From Medicago truncatula (Eukaryota; Streptophyta; Magnoliopsida; Fabales; Fabaceae), in assembly GCF_003473485.1 (NCBI RefSeq), contig NC_053047.1, forward strand, positions 1,069,001-1,133,000: a stretch of 64,000 bases of DNA. Direction: 5' to 3'. The notes under the pieces are model-generated. The model saw only the letters and a list, made by a program, of their open reading frames with translations. It had not been told where the DNA came from and did not search any database. Shown in pieces: positions 11,195-23,334 of this stretch (positions within the stretch are counted from its first letter, which is position 1; each line of letters starts with the position of its first letter). A program made the translations under genes and the position numbers.

Positions 11195-14100
11195 GCAGTT
11201 TAAATATTAAGAATAAACCAATTTTAAATTTGGACAGTTTAATTTAAATCGGACGGTCAAATCTCTTCTGCATGATGTTTTGATTATATGCAATTCAGAT
11301 ATATATTATTTTTTAACACAATAACTTCAATATTGAACCAATTATGCAACGATATTAATCAAACACATAAATTAAGTATTGCAAAAGCAAGCATAAATTA
11401 ATAATTGATTGGACGATTTCGAACAAGAATTTTTAAAAGATATTCATTTACCATATAATTCTCTGGAAAAAATATATTTCCGTTGAGTACATACAAATGT
11501 CAAATTTATATTTTTGCAAGAAAATTATGATGTTTATTGAGCACGCTATAAAACTATATCAACGTATAATTCTTTTATCTACTCGATATGAAACACTTAA
11601 CATAATTTTAAAATTGACGTTAATCTCTCGGGGTGCTTTGCTACTTGTAATAACTTTATAATCGAACTTGATATAAATTAAAGAGATATCTAAGTCATTG
11701 TTCAATTACTTTAAACATGTTGAACCGAGACAATGTTATGATTGTTTTTTTAATATCCACTCTTTTATTAAGTAAAATCTATAAAAGAGTAAATGTTAAT
11801 GATACTGTTAGAAAGAGAATGCTACATTTAAATTGGTTGAACCTGATTTAAAGCATTATTTTTTTAAGAAGGTCTTCAAACATTGTTGTCTTGCTCCAAC
11901 ACTATAATTCTAATATTCAACCATTTATCTACCAAAATTAATCAACACCTAAATAATTCATCTATCTATCGAGAAATCTTTTACAAAAGAGAAACTAATG
12001 ATGCATATACAACAATCGAAACAAACAATGCACCGAATAGGGGGTGTGGCAAAACATTGAAGAAAGTATATGTACTAATAAATCTAACTTATGACAAAAT
12101 AAATGCAGCAGCGAAACAGTTTAGAAGTATCCATTTTATCAACCTGTCACTGGTTTGATTCCCAGCAACCATTTTTATATTAATGATTTTACGCACTACA
12201 CGATAATTGACCATTTACTGTTAGGCCAAATAACTAAATATGATAATCAGTGGATCCGTCCTTGTACCGAAGCGTATTTACCTTAAGGTAGTTTATAAAC
12301 AATCACACTCCATTTAAAACCAAAGTAACTATGATGGTTCATACAATACAAAACTATGGTGCGAACTTGAGTTCAAAACTAGTTGTAATTTAATATAGAT
12401 GTTGTTTTTCTTATGTAAATCATGGACCATGCTGTGAAATATGGTCACCTACTCAGAGTTCGTTTAGTGTGCAACTTTAAACACAAAACAATTCAATTTT
12501 TTATTGGTAAATGTTAACGTGTGTCTTCAAGAACAAGGAACTCATAATAAAAATATATGTATCAAAAGTCGTACATTCAACTTATTAAAAGTTAAACTAT
12601 TATATTTTCCAATATAAAATTATTCTTTTTGAGTTCCTTAACATGTGCTCTAACATGACCCTTATTTTTTTTTTTTATTAATGATAGTTAATTTGAATTG
12701 ATTGAATGTCAGTTTATAGTTTTTTAATTGTAAATCATACATGCTCCTTGCTGGGTCAAGGCTATTTGAAGCATTCTTTAACCTCTTAGAAAATATTACT
12801 CTTTTGTCAAAAAAGTATATTTTCTTATCTCATTACAAGAATTAAAAATTGAAAAACAAAACAAGTTGAGTGAGAATCCAATGGTAAATGTAGATGCCCC
12901 TGACCATTTGGCATTTTTGGCATGTTTAGCACTTCATACTTTTAATAATGGGACAAATATGTGTTGATTAGATTATGAATCACATTAGATTAGATTAAAA
13001 CGAGTTAATCAAAGCCAAGATAAGTAAGCTTTTATTGGAAGAAGAAAAAAAAAAGCACAAATAAGTCTTTTGTCCTTGTAAATATAGGTCATTTGAATTT
13101 TCGTCCTTAAAGTTATTAATCCTTTCAATCTGTCACTGCAAAATTTAATAATTTGAATTTTGGTCCTAATTAGGTTTTTTTTGCTGAGGTGGGCTGTCAT
13201 TAGCGACATGGTGCCCATGTGGCAAGTGATGATTGGGCGAGGTGGTTGGCTTAAAAAGGTTTTTCGTCCTTGCAAATATAGGTCATTTGAATTTTCATCC
13301 CAAAAGTTACTAATCAAATATAATTATGACTATTTTTCAAATGATTAATATTTGCAATGGCAAAATGGAAATATTAGTAACTTCAGGGACGAAAATTCAA
13401 ATGATCTATATTTACAAGATGAAAAACCTATTTAAGCCAAAAGAAAAAAATAAATAAACATTTGAACTATTCCTCTGTTACTATAGCTATTGGGTTAGGA
13501 ACTAGCTAGCTAGTGAGTGATGCTCACTTTTTTCTTAGTGTTTGTTTAACCAGTTTTCAACCTTCGTTGACCTCACACACCACACACACACACAAGAATA
13601 TCCTTTCAGATTCATATAGCATTGACGTTATTCTCACCGTGTTAGTTTATTATAGATCGCTTTGAATTAGTCTTCTTAAAAACACTCCTAAACAAGTGTA
13701 ATTTCTCTCCCCTCCTTCCAAATCCTTCCCTTACTTTACCTCTTCTTTATCATATAATATCATAATGTATTTTTGGATAGGTAATTGGAAACTTTAGAGA
13801 AATAACAAATCAAATACTTCAATTGAAATTCATTTAATTTGAAATTTTTTATCTGAAAAAAATTAATCAAATTCTTCGTTCTTAAACTTTGTTGAGCAAT
13901 CCAAAAACACTTGGATGACATTGTAAGTGTTCTTCTCCGGATTAACCAATGGTCTTGGGTTTGAATTCATCCATGAAAATGCAGCAATATTAAATCTCTG
14001 GAGAGGAGAGTTTTAATATCTTTTGTAGTTCTATCATATTCGAAAGATAACCTCTGGAATTGCTCGCAGAAGATGATCAAAAAAAAAAAATTCAACAAAC

Positions 14101-14245
14101 TATTATATAATTTTAAATGTTACGAGATAAAGTATAAATATATAATTAACGGTGATCCAAAATAAGGATTTTAAAAGATAAACTAAATTACACTCATTGT
14201 CCTTTAGGTTTTTGCAGTCCATTTTCATCCCTTAAGTTAAAAAAA
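11195..14245. repeat. Segmental duplication, copy A (partner 48075-50735)
   Basis: Long collinear similarity with 48.1-50.7 kb. Shared landmarks are ttaatcaaacacataaatta, gattggacgatttcgaacaa, aactagctagc near 13500 and cctcttctttatcatataat near 13740, among others. No gene is recognisable in either copy. The two copies differ by element insertions: copy A has an extra element at 13.05-13.44 kb, and copy B has a MITE (48106-48550) and a solo LTR (49172-49473). These give clean empty sites in the partner. Confidence 0.85.
13052..13441. mobile_element. Foldback MITE absent from the duplicate at 49.9 kb
   Basis: The left arm (gtccttgtaaatataggtca, then tttgaattttcgtcc) is repeated inverted at the right end (gacgaaaattcaaatgatct, then atatttacaag). 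A direct internal copy of the arm lies at about 13265-13310, so the element has a partial internal duplication. At 49.93 kb the homologous sequence runs uninterrupted through gaagaagaaaacaaactttg, which is the empty site. The exact ends are blurred by A-rich flanks. Confidence 0.7.
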
Positions 14246-14264
14246 ATCAAAATCCTTTGGCTAA

Positions 14265-14430
14265 CATCACTTTCAAATGTTAAAAAATGCTTGGATTTGG
14301 AATCAAAATCCAGGTGAAGGTTACTCTTTCAAAGAAGCATACCATCAACATTAAGGATCCTCCGATAAGCAATGTTTCATGGAACAGATTGGTGTCTCAT
14401 ACAACCTCTTTACTTAGTGGAGGTGATAAT
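14265..14430 (+). mobile_element. LINE reverse-transcriptase remnant (zinc-finger-proximal region)
   Basis: Reads WIWNQNPGEGYSFKEAYHQH, the linker found in plant LINE reverse transcriptases just before the zf-RVT region, then DPPISNVSWNRLVSY. The same piece occurs at 55895-55970. It is a short, dead fragment abutting segmental duplication copy A. Confidence 0.65.
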
Positions 14431-14710
14431 ATGCAAAATACACTGCCTAAATAGTTTGTGTTCCATTTATTTTAGAGCCAATTATTGTGTTTTGCACGTG
14501 AATTGCTCGTATTTTGATTTGTTTCAGGAACATAGGGTGGAAAAAGGAAAAGTGAAGAAAAAGGAGGAAAAGAAAGAAATCTTGACCGACGTTTCAAGCG
14601 TAACAATCTTTAACCTTTTTTTTTTTGCCAAGAATGAAGAATTAAACTATAAAAAGACATTGAGACACTCAGTTGTGAAAATCTTGAGCCATCACAGTTT
14701 CAAAAACCTT

Positions 14711-14936
14711 AGAGCTTGTTTGAAATAGTTTTTGTTTTCAGTTTTTGAAATATACAAGTTCTCTTCTCACAATAGTTACCCTTTTTATATGTTTTAGTTT
14801 TAGTCCCCAAAACTAAAAAATTCAAAACAGTTTCCAAAACTGTAATTTTAAAAAATAGTTTAGCAAATTTTTTTTAAAATTTCAAGTTTTTAAAAATTAA
14901 AAAAGAATTTTTTGGAAAGTGTTTCAAACAGGCTCG
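14711..14936. mobile_element. Short MITE (hAT/PIF-like ends)
   Basis: Begins gagcttgtttgaaatag and ends gtttcaaacaggctc, giving imperfect terminal inverted repeats of about 13 bp around an A/T-rich 200-bp core. It has no coding content. The superfamily is uncertain because I cannot define the target duplication. Confidence 0.5.
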
Positions 14937-14939
14937 TCT

Positions 14940-15960
14940 GCAGTATTTATTTTAAATAGGTTCTGCAAATTACTTTCAATTTAATTCAAAGTTTCAATTG
15001 TTGCTTTATTCTTTGCACACGCTGCCATTGCTATTGTTCATTCACGTTTCTAATTGCAATTATTTTTCCATTTCATTCACGCTAGCTATTGGATATTAGA
15101 GAACCTAGAGAACTTTTGTTCTACGATTCTTTAATTCTAATTATTGTTAGTTTCAATTGCTTTGTCAATTAAATTCCAATCCCTATTAAGATTTATTGTT
15201 GCTACGTATAATTCCAATTGCTTGTTACCTCCATTTAAATTCCCAATCAAAGAATATTGATTTCTAGTCGCACCTATTCTTAGTTAAAGTTTCCTTCATT
15301 ACCAGGTTCGTCTCTTTTATTTGCTTTTTAATATGAATTCTGCATAAGTAATTTTAGTGCATAATTTAATTATTAGTGAGTAGTCTAAATTGAGTTCAAA
15401 ACGAAAGGACTGTTGTACCGACGAAACTCGTGTAATCTGCGCGTCCTTTTTATTGTAACGAGAATTTAAATATTTGTTTTGAAATTTTTTGTTTTGCAAT
15501 TAAAAAAATTTACTACGAAAGTAGAGACACCGATATATTGTTTACGCATCAAAAGAGCAAAAACGACATATAACTTAGAAAAATTTAGATTTTTAATTGA
15601 GAAGGTTAAAGCGAAAACATTTCTTTTCTTTTCATTAAGAATTTATTGAATTAAGAAAAGGAAATTTTTAAATTTGTAACTATACACTACGAAACTAGGG
15701 AGTAGCTTACCTAAAACTTCCGACAACGTATTGCGAAAGCAATCAATGTCTCTTATTCAATATTTTTTACAAAAGTTTTATTTTTCTCGTTACTATTTAA
15801 TTAGCGCAAAATTAAGTGAGTGACGAAGGTCAACGAAAACCGTCGTTTTGGTCTCTATCTGTCAATTAATTAAATAAAATCTATTTTTATTTTCCCCGAA
15901 ATACCAAACTAGTTTGGTCTTGCCTTAGATAAACACATAATCAACGAAAAGCGGTACTTG
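14940..15960. other. Unclassified non-coding stretch, possibly LTR-retroelement-derived
   Basis: About 1 kb with no open frame of note. Its T-rich and then CG-containing blocks (tactacgaaagtagagacac, ccgtcgttttggtctct) remind me of untranslated or LTR sequence of legume Ty3/Gypsy elements such as Ogre. I cannot demonstrate ends, so this is a weak suggestion only. Confidence 0.25.
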
Positions 15961-15964
15961 TTAA

Positions 15965-16400
15965 ATTGGTATTCCTATGAACTATGCTATCATCCACTAG
16001 CTTACAATCTAGTTCTATAAACACCTTTGATAGACCTAATTTACCAAGCCAAGAAATTGCGCATGACGTAGTTCCATTGCTTTCGCTTCTTGAGGAGTGG
16101 GGCTGCCTTTAAGAAATGGTCCCTAGAATTCTGAATATACATGCCAATACAAAAACACCTCTGCGCCTCAAACATTGCCGCATCTACATTCCATTTCATG
16201 AAATCCTCATTTGGTAGTTGCCAAGCTTCTATATGTTGTTGCTGGTGCTGTATCGATGCTGCTAGTCTAGACCGCACTTCTTGACATTGAAAAAGAAATT
16301 CATGTGCAAGTTGGACAACCATATTGACAGGCTTTAAATCACCGTCCGACGGCGCCAAGCCTGTTTCTATCATGAAAAGCCAAAACAAAGGAAAATGAAA
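15965..16400 (-). mobile_element. Antisense fragment of LINE RNase H domain
   Basis: The minus strand reads NEDFMKWNVDAAMFEAQRC followed by GMYIQNSRDHFLKAA. This is the start of the RNase H domain carried by many plant LINEs (KWNVDAA holds the first catalytic Asp). Homologous pieces lie upstream of the NCR gene at 63 kb (61478-62700) and in every unit of the tandem array (27715-28085 in unit 1). Its repeated position next to NCR promoters shows that it travelled with them by duplication. It is a dead fragment. Confidence 0.75.
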
Positions 16401-16478
16401 GTGGGTAAAAAATAATAATATTACAATCAAGAGATATTTAATTATTTAATTATTATTTATAGTGCCTATTGATTATCC
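16401..16478 (+). promoter_or_regulatory. Distal part of an NCR promoter, cut off by an LTR insertion
   Basis: The segment caatcaagagatatttaatt, then the cctattgattatcc region, matches the block 60-150 bp upstream of the TATA boxes of the NCR genes at 47, 57 and 63 kb. The remainder of the promoter resumes at 19365, beyond the inserted solo LTRs. The proximal gcacgaaaagacaaac box seen in the sister promoters is missing here. Confidence 0.7.
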
Positions 16479-19364
16479 TGTTGTGAATTCGATGAGAAAA
16501 TATACCAATAACAAATTCGATGTATGGAGCAAGGGATAGTCAAGCAATCAAAACAAAGTGTATGGAACAATTATAAACACAAGCAAAAAGTAGAAAACAG
16601 CGAGAGAGAAAAGAAGAGAGAACATAAAAGAATTTGTTGATTCAGTTCGGTCCAAATTGACCTAGTATGGGGAAGAGAGCAGCCCTCCGTTTCTCTATAA
16701 TGATGAGTAACCTTACAAAAGAGATATCAATGGGTTACAAGAATAAGTCTCCCGCCTAATTCTACCCAAAGTCTCAATCTCTTCCTGTAACCAAGAGACT
16801 CAATCCTAATAGTGTTTCCCAAGGTGAATTGTAACACCCCGTTACCCAAAAGCAATAAAATAGCATATAAACATCAGAGTAATCCCACAAACGGGCATGC
16901 TACACGTCATTTCAAAATTCTTAAATAGAAAATAAAACTATTTAATCAAATCAACTCATATATATGAAAACATAGCAGCGGAATAGTTTTCAAAATCCAT
17001 AATCTCCTGAACATCCAACAATAGTCTAAGGCATTAAAGGCCTTAACATAATTCAACATCATAGTTCAAAGACAACAAAAGGCTCCACACCATAAGTTCC
17101 AAAATTTGATACATGGAAAGGAAAAGCAACAATAACAAAAAAATGATAATTCCCATCCCACGTATCAGAGCCTTAGACACGACTTTGAGCCACCACCTAC
17201 TACTCAGGATCACCTGCAAGTTACCCATAGGAAGGGCAACATTTTCAAGCAGAAGGGGTGAGATTCACAACAATAAATATAGATATTAAAATCATCAAAT
17301 GAATCTAACACCCTATTACTTCAAACATATTAATCTTGTAAATATCAATATTTAATTCACAAGCCACAACAACATCACCGTAATAATCCATTTCGCAAGT
17401 ATGTATACAATGTACATATTACCAATAACATCAACAACACATCAAGATCACAATGAATATATATGAATAAATGTATATTCAACATCAACATCAACATCAG
17501 ATAAAACCGAACAACAACCAAGACTCATGCAAATGACATGACCACTGCTAAGACACCATCTTAGACTTCTTAATGAAATGCATTATGCATGTGGTACCAA
17601 TCAGGACCGAAGCCCTCACCGCTTTTGAATGGTTAAAGCATTCATCAGGACCGAAGCCCTCACCGCTGTTGAGCAACTAGTACTCCAGGACCGAAGCCCT
17701 CACCGCTGTTTTATGCATATGCAATGGACCTACTTGTGTATATCTACATACAACTGACCATGCAATGCAACTCCATGTGACTCCACTTAAACAACATGTA
17801 TGATTCAATATTTAGCATACATTTCAAACCATCAGCAACATCATAACCAGAAACCCAGCATTCCAGAATAATGCACAATTAAACATAACTATGCTCAAAA
17901 CAAACAACAACAACCCTCAAAACAACACCAACAATTTATAGGATTTATTTAAGTGTAAATATACATGAATCATCACTCAACATACAATCATGCTCTTGGT
18001 AAATAATATAGTCATATATAACCATTAGCACAGTCAAAAGAATCAATCAAACAATGCGTATAACTGAATATACAAAACTCAAATTTATGGTTCAGTTCTG
18101 GGTATTTTCGCCAGGCGGACTACTAACCTCGCCAGGCGAAATTCAACAACAAGGCTACTCGCCATGGCGAGCCAAAGGCGAGCGTAAGGCGGAAAGCTCC
18201 TGGGCACTTTCGCCAGGGCGAACAAAAGGCGGTGAAATGGCGAACTAAGGCAGTGTTCTCGGGAAACTTTCTGGACACTTTCGCCAGGGCGAACCAATGG
18301 CGAGGGAATGGCGAAATTTCGCCAGGCGAAAATGACTTCGCCAGGGCGAATCGTGACAGTTCCAGAATCGTGAATTTTGTAGTTTTTCATCAAAAATCCC
18401 ATTTTTTTCCAATCCAAACCCCAAAACAGGCTACAGTAATGTTATGCAATCCTAAAATCGCCCAGAACACAACTAAGTCCAAAACAACATGGTTCCTATA
18501 CATTTCTAATTTTAGGAATCAAAATCAAAAACCCATTTTTTTCCCATTCTCACCAAAACCTGATAAATTCAAAATCAGAGATTAATGTCTATACTACTGA
18601 AGCAAACCTCACCCTTACCTTAGTTTAGAATTGAAAAATGCACAGCAAAAGAATTCTCTTGGTTCTTCTCCCTTGTTCCTGGTTTTCTCTCCCTTTTCTC
18701 CCAACTTGACAGTTTTCACGTACAATGCTTTCTAACTTCTATTTTCTTAACTCCCCTTAACTTAACTCCCTTAATTTTTACTTAGCTCCCCATAAATTCT
18801 AATAAATATTAAATAACTTCCCAAACTCCAAAATAATTATTATTTCTCACATATTCTAATTATTATTACATAAACCATATAATAAAATAATACACCATAT
18901 AAATCAACCAAAATCACACATATAAATATAAACATATGCATATACATACTCCGCATAAATCACCAAACATCATATATAATAATATATATATACTCCACAT
19001 AATAAAATAATTAAATAAATAACTAGGGCGTTACATGAATCAACTCACAAACCCTAGTGTTTGTTCCAAAGAGACAAACTCTATACAAACTCTAGTTTTG
19101 TTGTTGCCTTTCTAAACCCTTGTTTCAGCTCCTTCTATCTCAAAGTTTACTCTGATACAATGTCTATATTTATAGTAAAAGTATTGCTTAAAATTTGGAA
19201 CAAATCTGCACCCAAAAATACGTTTATGTTATTCGCTGCCTACGTACCATCGTGCCACGAAAAATCCAATGACTTGCCTCAAAACTTAAACCTCCAATCG
19301 TGCCACGTTGCCCAACCATCGTACCACGATTTCTGCAGAACCTGATTTTAAGTTAACTCTCACA
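16479..19364. mobile_element. Solo LTR (copia-like), itself split by a second solo LTR
   Basis: Begins TGTTGTG and ends CTCACA, with a near-perfect 5-bp target duplication (TATCC at 16474-16478, TATCA at 19365-19369). Without the nested LTR it is about 675 bp. No internal domain is present, so it is a recombined fossil. It sits between the distal promoter and the start of the broken NCR gene. The superfamily is guessed from size and ends. Confidence 0.75.
16830..19035. mobile_element. Nested 2.2-kb solo LTR (probably Ty3/Gypsy)
   Basis: Begins TGTAACACCCCG and ends GGGCGTTACA, with a perfect 5-bp target duplication TGAAT (16825-16829 and 19036-19040). It contains three short tandem-like copies of gaccgaagccctcaccgc (17605-17715). 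It also has a locally GC-rich patch at 18108-18350 built from repeats of cgccagggcgaa. There is no internal coding region: a solo LTR fossil, younger than the LTR it interrupts. Confidence 0.85.
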
Positions 19365-19929
19365 TATCATGTAAAAAAGGTATTTGTCTACTAAGAAATG
19401 GTCAAACAATTTTCTATCTTGTTACATTTAAAGGAGAAGAAACATGACTACAATTCTCAAGTTTGCTAATTATATTATGATTTTATGTCTTTTCTTTCCT
19501 GCTTCATGTTGCAGCCCAAGAAGTTTTACGTACATTTTTTTCATCTCTCAAACTAGTTACAAATTCGTGTTTCGCACGGGTTCAATAACGTATTCGATAA
19601 AAAAATTCTTTGAAAGAAGAGATGTTAAAACGACGGAACATTGAAATTCATCATAAAATATGTATGGGCTGATTAAGAGAGCATATAATCAGTTTATGAG
19701 ATTAGGAATTGACATAATATTTAGGATGAAAACTATTGGAACCAATAAAGGAATCAATGATGTGTGAATTTACATATTATCCAAAATTATAAAAAAGAGT
19801 TTTGTTGTAATACCCATATTTACATCAAATGAAATCAAACAAAGAAGTAGCATCAGTGAGTGAAGATAATCTAGTCTAGGATTAAAGTTAAGGTGATATG
19901 TTGAAAGTGCGGATCATGAACACCAAATC

Positions 19930-20160
19930 TTTATTTGGAAACGACTTGAACGTGCATATTTTTAGGTGGCTTCTCTAGATAAAAAAATTAACTTATCACC
20001 TACCTCTAACATATGTTCTCGGCAAAATTTGAACCATTGGTCGCCTAAGTATTTTTTGTAACTTGCTCTCTTTGCCGTTATCAAGCGACACTTATACCTT
20101 TTTTGAGCTTGTTTGTCGATGAGTGTGATTGTTTTCTGTGTTCCTTTTAGAAATGTCATT
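19930..20160 (-). pseudogene. Captured B3 DNA-binding domain fragment, copy 1
   Basis: The minus strand reads TFLKGTQKTITLIDKQAQKR, then CRLITAKRASYKKYLGDQW, KFCREHMLEVGDKLIF. The sequence LGDQWFKFC...LEVGDKLIF matches the second half of plant B3 domains of the REM type (LGxGWxxFCxxNxLxxGDxxxF). The last strand (NMHVQVVSK) is in a different frame. There is no upstream gene, so this is a transduplicated fragment inside the Helitron. Confidence 0.7.
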
Positions 20161-20574
20161 GATATCTCATTTGAGAAGTGCTAGGTACAAAACAAATTGC
20201 AGTGTTAATTAGAAGTTATATATATGTACATTTCTAAAACATTTACCACAGCATTGTAAAGATTTATTGTAGGAAAATAGCATGTTTTATTTTTCTCAAG
20301 AGATTAAGAAAACAACATTACAATTAACATGATACTAATTGGAACCAATGAAGGAACCAACAATGTACAGATTAACGTTACATAATAGTTAGGTTTATAA
20401 AAGAGATTGCAAGTTTCATAGACTAACCAAAAAGGAATTTTTGCCAATACTTACATCAGACAAAATGAAAAGAACAAATTACATCCCAAAGTCAAGATAG
20501 TTTACGACTATAGTCCAAAGCGATACATCAAAATAGTCGAAGTTAAAATAGTTCAACAACAAAGATCTACTTTG

Positions 20575-20800
20575 GAACAACTCGAATTTGCAAGTTCTTC
20601 TGCGACTTTTCGAGATCAAAGATGAGCTTACCACCTTCTTCCATCACTCGTTATCTGCAGAAATTGAACCACTACCCACCCAAATAATTTTCATAGCTTG
20701 CTCTATCGGCGGTAATAAGATGACAGTTATACCGTGTCTGGTCATCAATGAGAGTGATTGTTTTGTGCTTTCCTTTCAGAATTGTTCTTGACACCTCGTT
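20575..20800 (-). pseudogene. Captured B3 DNA-binding domain fragment, copy 2
   Basis: A diverged copy of the fragment at 19930-20160, also on the minus strand, with frame breaks. It retains the KTITLID-like strand, the LITA.RASYE region, GGKLIFDLEK and NLQIRVVPK. The similarity extends into the flanks (gaaccaatgaaggaacca at about 20340 against gaaccaataaaggaatca at 19740). The whole ~600-bp block was therefore duplicated within the Helitron. Confidence 0.65.
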
Positions 20801-21930
20801 TGGGAAATACTAAACAGGAAAATAACTGCAATATTAGTCTAATGCATATTTACATGGATAAGATGTATGTGAATATAGTTACATATAATTTATAAAATAA
20901 AGGTAGCATAACTGATTTTAAGCTAAAGAAAATGTAACATGACTTCTAATTTATCATCATATTATCTTCCTATAAAGTCTAGATAAATGCATGCATGTAC
21001 GTTATATGCACCCCGTTGACCAATTAACATTGTTGAAACAAATGAAAATTAAGCATCACTTCCGCATGTGCATATATAGCCAACACCATTTGACATTGAT
21101 GTCTTCGAACATTTGGTGCAACTCTCATAATACAATCCAAACTGGTTATGATTGAATTTAGTTGTTTTTCAAATAGTGATGCACTATGTTTCCTAACACA
21201 AATTATGCACATGAAATAAAGAATAATGCAATATGTATTTTTAATTTGTGCGTAAAAAAACTCAAAGCATGTTTGTGCATAAAAAAAGCAGACATTTACT
21301 AAGTTTATAAATTCAGCAATTGGCCTAACATGTGACAGTTTGGAAAAATGGTTGTACGAAGTACGTTGAGAAGAAGTCGAACTCTGACTTAAGTTTTAAC
21401 TGAAATTTGACTCTGAGCTTGAGAAGTGTTAAAGTCATGACAACAATTAAGAAACATGGTCAAAAAACAATCAAATCGGACTGTGAAATAATAAGTTACT
21501 CTAACAATGTATTGTGAAATCATAATGCAAACTTACTAAGTCTTAAACTTCTCAACAACCGGATGATGTAGGTTGATGAGCAACCTCGAACCTGACCAAT
21601 TGTTACATATATTTGGGTTGCCATTGACTACAAAATGGAAGCAAGGAACTCAAGGTAAATAGATGGTAAATGATAAAGTTACGGAGTATTTTTTCCATAG
21701 TGTTGCATTAACTATATTCCCACTACATATGGAAAGACATTTTTCGGGTCATTATCAAACTTATACAAAATTCTATCATCTGATGTTGACAAAATAGAAA
21801 ATAATACATTTTCTATTTAGCAATATTTAGTTTTTTTGAATAAGAAAAATATATGTATAGTTTGTTACGATATAAAGGTGCAATATATATTTAAAAGATA
21901 ACTATAATTTTTTTAGGCATCTATACCTTT

Positions 21931-21932
<2 letters not shown>

Positions 21933-21961
<29 letters not shown>

Positions 21962-21980
21962 CTATATATATATATATATA
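21933..21980. repeat. (GT)n(TA)n microsatellite
   Basis: An uninterrupted GT run is followed by a TA run, inside the Helitron. A likely polymorphic marker. Confidence 0.95.
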
Positions 21981-22049
21981 GGCATCCATACATTTTTTGA
22001 AGAAAAGACATCTACAATTTTACTTTTAATTAAAATCAAAATTTTATAA

Positions 22050-22790
22050 AAATTATACGCATTAGCGTAACAAAAAAACAGACACACATAAAGTATTACT
22101 CTAAACGCTAATATGTGTGTCTGTATATTTGCGAGGTTGAAGAAAGAAAATAAAAATATTCTGTATCATTAAATGATAGCGTAAATAAAAATATTTGTGA
22201 GGTTGTTATAATTAAACGATATTTAAATTAAATATATAAGTGATAAAAAGATAATAAAATTTCTTTGAAAAAAAGGTAAGAAAATTAAATGGAACCTCCT
22301 TTATAAAATTAAATGGAACGGCTAAAAAAAAATTAAATGGAAGAAAAAAACATATTGAAATATAATATTTGAAAATAAAAGAAAAGGTTCCCAACGTGAA
22401 TTGAAGAGAGATGATTGTGAAATAAATTGTCGAGAAATAGTTTTTTGAAGTAGCATTCAACAACTTTTGGCCAAAGCTCATTCCATTCAATTGTGAAAAA
22501 ATTGAAAAATAGTTAAAAGTATTTAAAAATATAAAAATTGGAAAATAGTTAAAAAAAATCGGTGAGGTAGCACTCAACCAAGCAACACTAAAAAAAATTA
22601 TATGCATCAACGTAACAAAAACATAGACAGACAGACATAAAATATTACTCTAAACGTTAATGTGTGTGTGTAAATATTTGCGAGGTTGAAGAAAGGAAAT
22701 AATAGTATTTGGTATCATTAAATGACAGTGTGAATAAAAATATTTGTGAGGTTGTGATGATTAAACAATATTAAAATTAAAATAATTGAT
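22050..22790. repeat. Duplicated non-coding block within the Helitron
   Basis: Two copies, about 22050-22250 and 22605-22790, share tattactctaaacg, tgcgaggttgaagaaag and ataaaaatatttgtgaggtt. They are separated by about 550 bp of A/T-rich sequence. No gene is seen. Confidence 0.75.
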
Positions 22791-23334
22791 AGTGTGTTTG
22801 ACCTAACTTCTCCTTAAAAATGTAGAGAAGTTGGAAAAAAGTCGGATCAAGCGATACCTTACTCTCCCACAACGGCAATTTAGAAGCAACTGAATTTGGG
22901 TGAAAAATTGAAAAATAGTTAAAAAAATAAAAAATTATAAAAGTTATTAAAAATATAAAAATTATAAAATAATTAAAAAAAATGGTAAAGGGCAAAATGG
23001 GAAATGCACCCTAAAATGATGAGGTGGCATTAACCACACCCCATCAATAAGAAATTACTAAAATGCCCCTTCAAAGGGCAAAATGGTAAAATCCTAGGGA
23101 CTTACTTTTATAATATAGTAAGTAGATTTTATTCTTTTTATTTTTTACAAAATTTTTCATCCCTCTTTATTGGCATTAATTATTTTATGGTTCACATTAT
23201 AGATTATGAACTTTATGACTGTACTGAAGACGGAGATTGTGATAACATTTGCGTCTCACCTGGTGTTCTAAAGTGCAGTACGCCATTTTGTTTCTGCTTT
23301 TAATAATTTATAAGTTGGCAAATAATTTAGTTTC

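Larger units (their letters stand above)
19553..23126 (-). mobile_element. Non-autonomous Helitron (3.57 kb) carrying B3-domain fragments
   Basis: Read on the minus strand, the element starts TCTACTTACTATATTATAAA and ends with a short GC-rich hairpin (acccgtgcgaaacacg) followed by CTAG. These are the standard Helitron termini, with A and T as the outer neighbours. Removing it leaves an intron that aligns without a gap to the 63-kb sister gene (ctctcaaa joined to ttttatt), which confirms insertion between A and T with no target duplication. No Rep/helicase frame is present, so it is non-autonomous. Inside are two degenerate B3-domain fragments (19930-20160, 20575-20800) and a duplicated non-coding block (about 22050-22250 and 22605-22790). 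Confidence 0.92.
19444..23303 (+). pseudogene. NCR peptide gene broken by a Helitron in its intron
   Basis: Exon 1 (19444-19529) starts MTTILKFA, the signal peptide of the sister NCR genes, and ends at the same gtacat donor. Compared with the sisters it has a 3-bp gain and a 2-bp loss, so it enters the intron in the wrong phase. Exon 2 (23203-23303, after acceptor tatag) still encodes a perfect six-cysteine core: YELYDCTEDGDCDNIC, a middle loop, then CSTPFCFCF and stop. It is closest to the gene at 62960-63240. The intron is interrupted by a 3.57-kb Helitron, the promoter by nested solo LTRs, and the 3' flank by a 420-bp element at 23335. The peptide would have been a secreted symbiosome-targeted NCR; it is now almost certainly not produced. 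Confidence 0.88.

Noticed and set aside
18054-18585. Overlapping long open frames on both strands
   Set aside because: They lie inside a solo LTR and arise from GC-rich repeats of cgccagggcgaa that lack stops; no protein family resemblance.
22212-22995. Phe/Ile-rich frames on the minus strand
   Set aside because: Translations of A/T-rich duplicated filler within the Helitron; low complexity.
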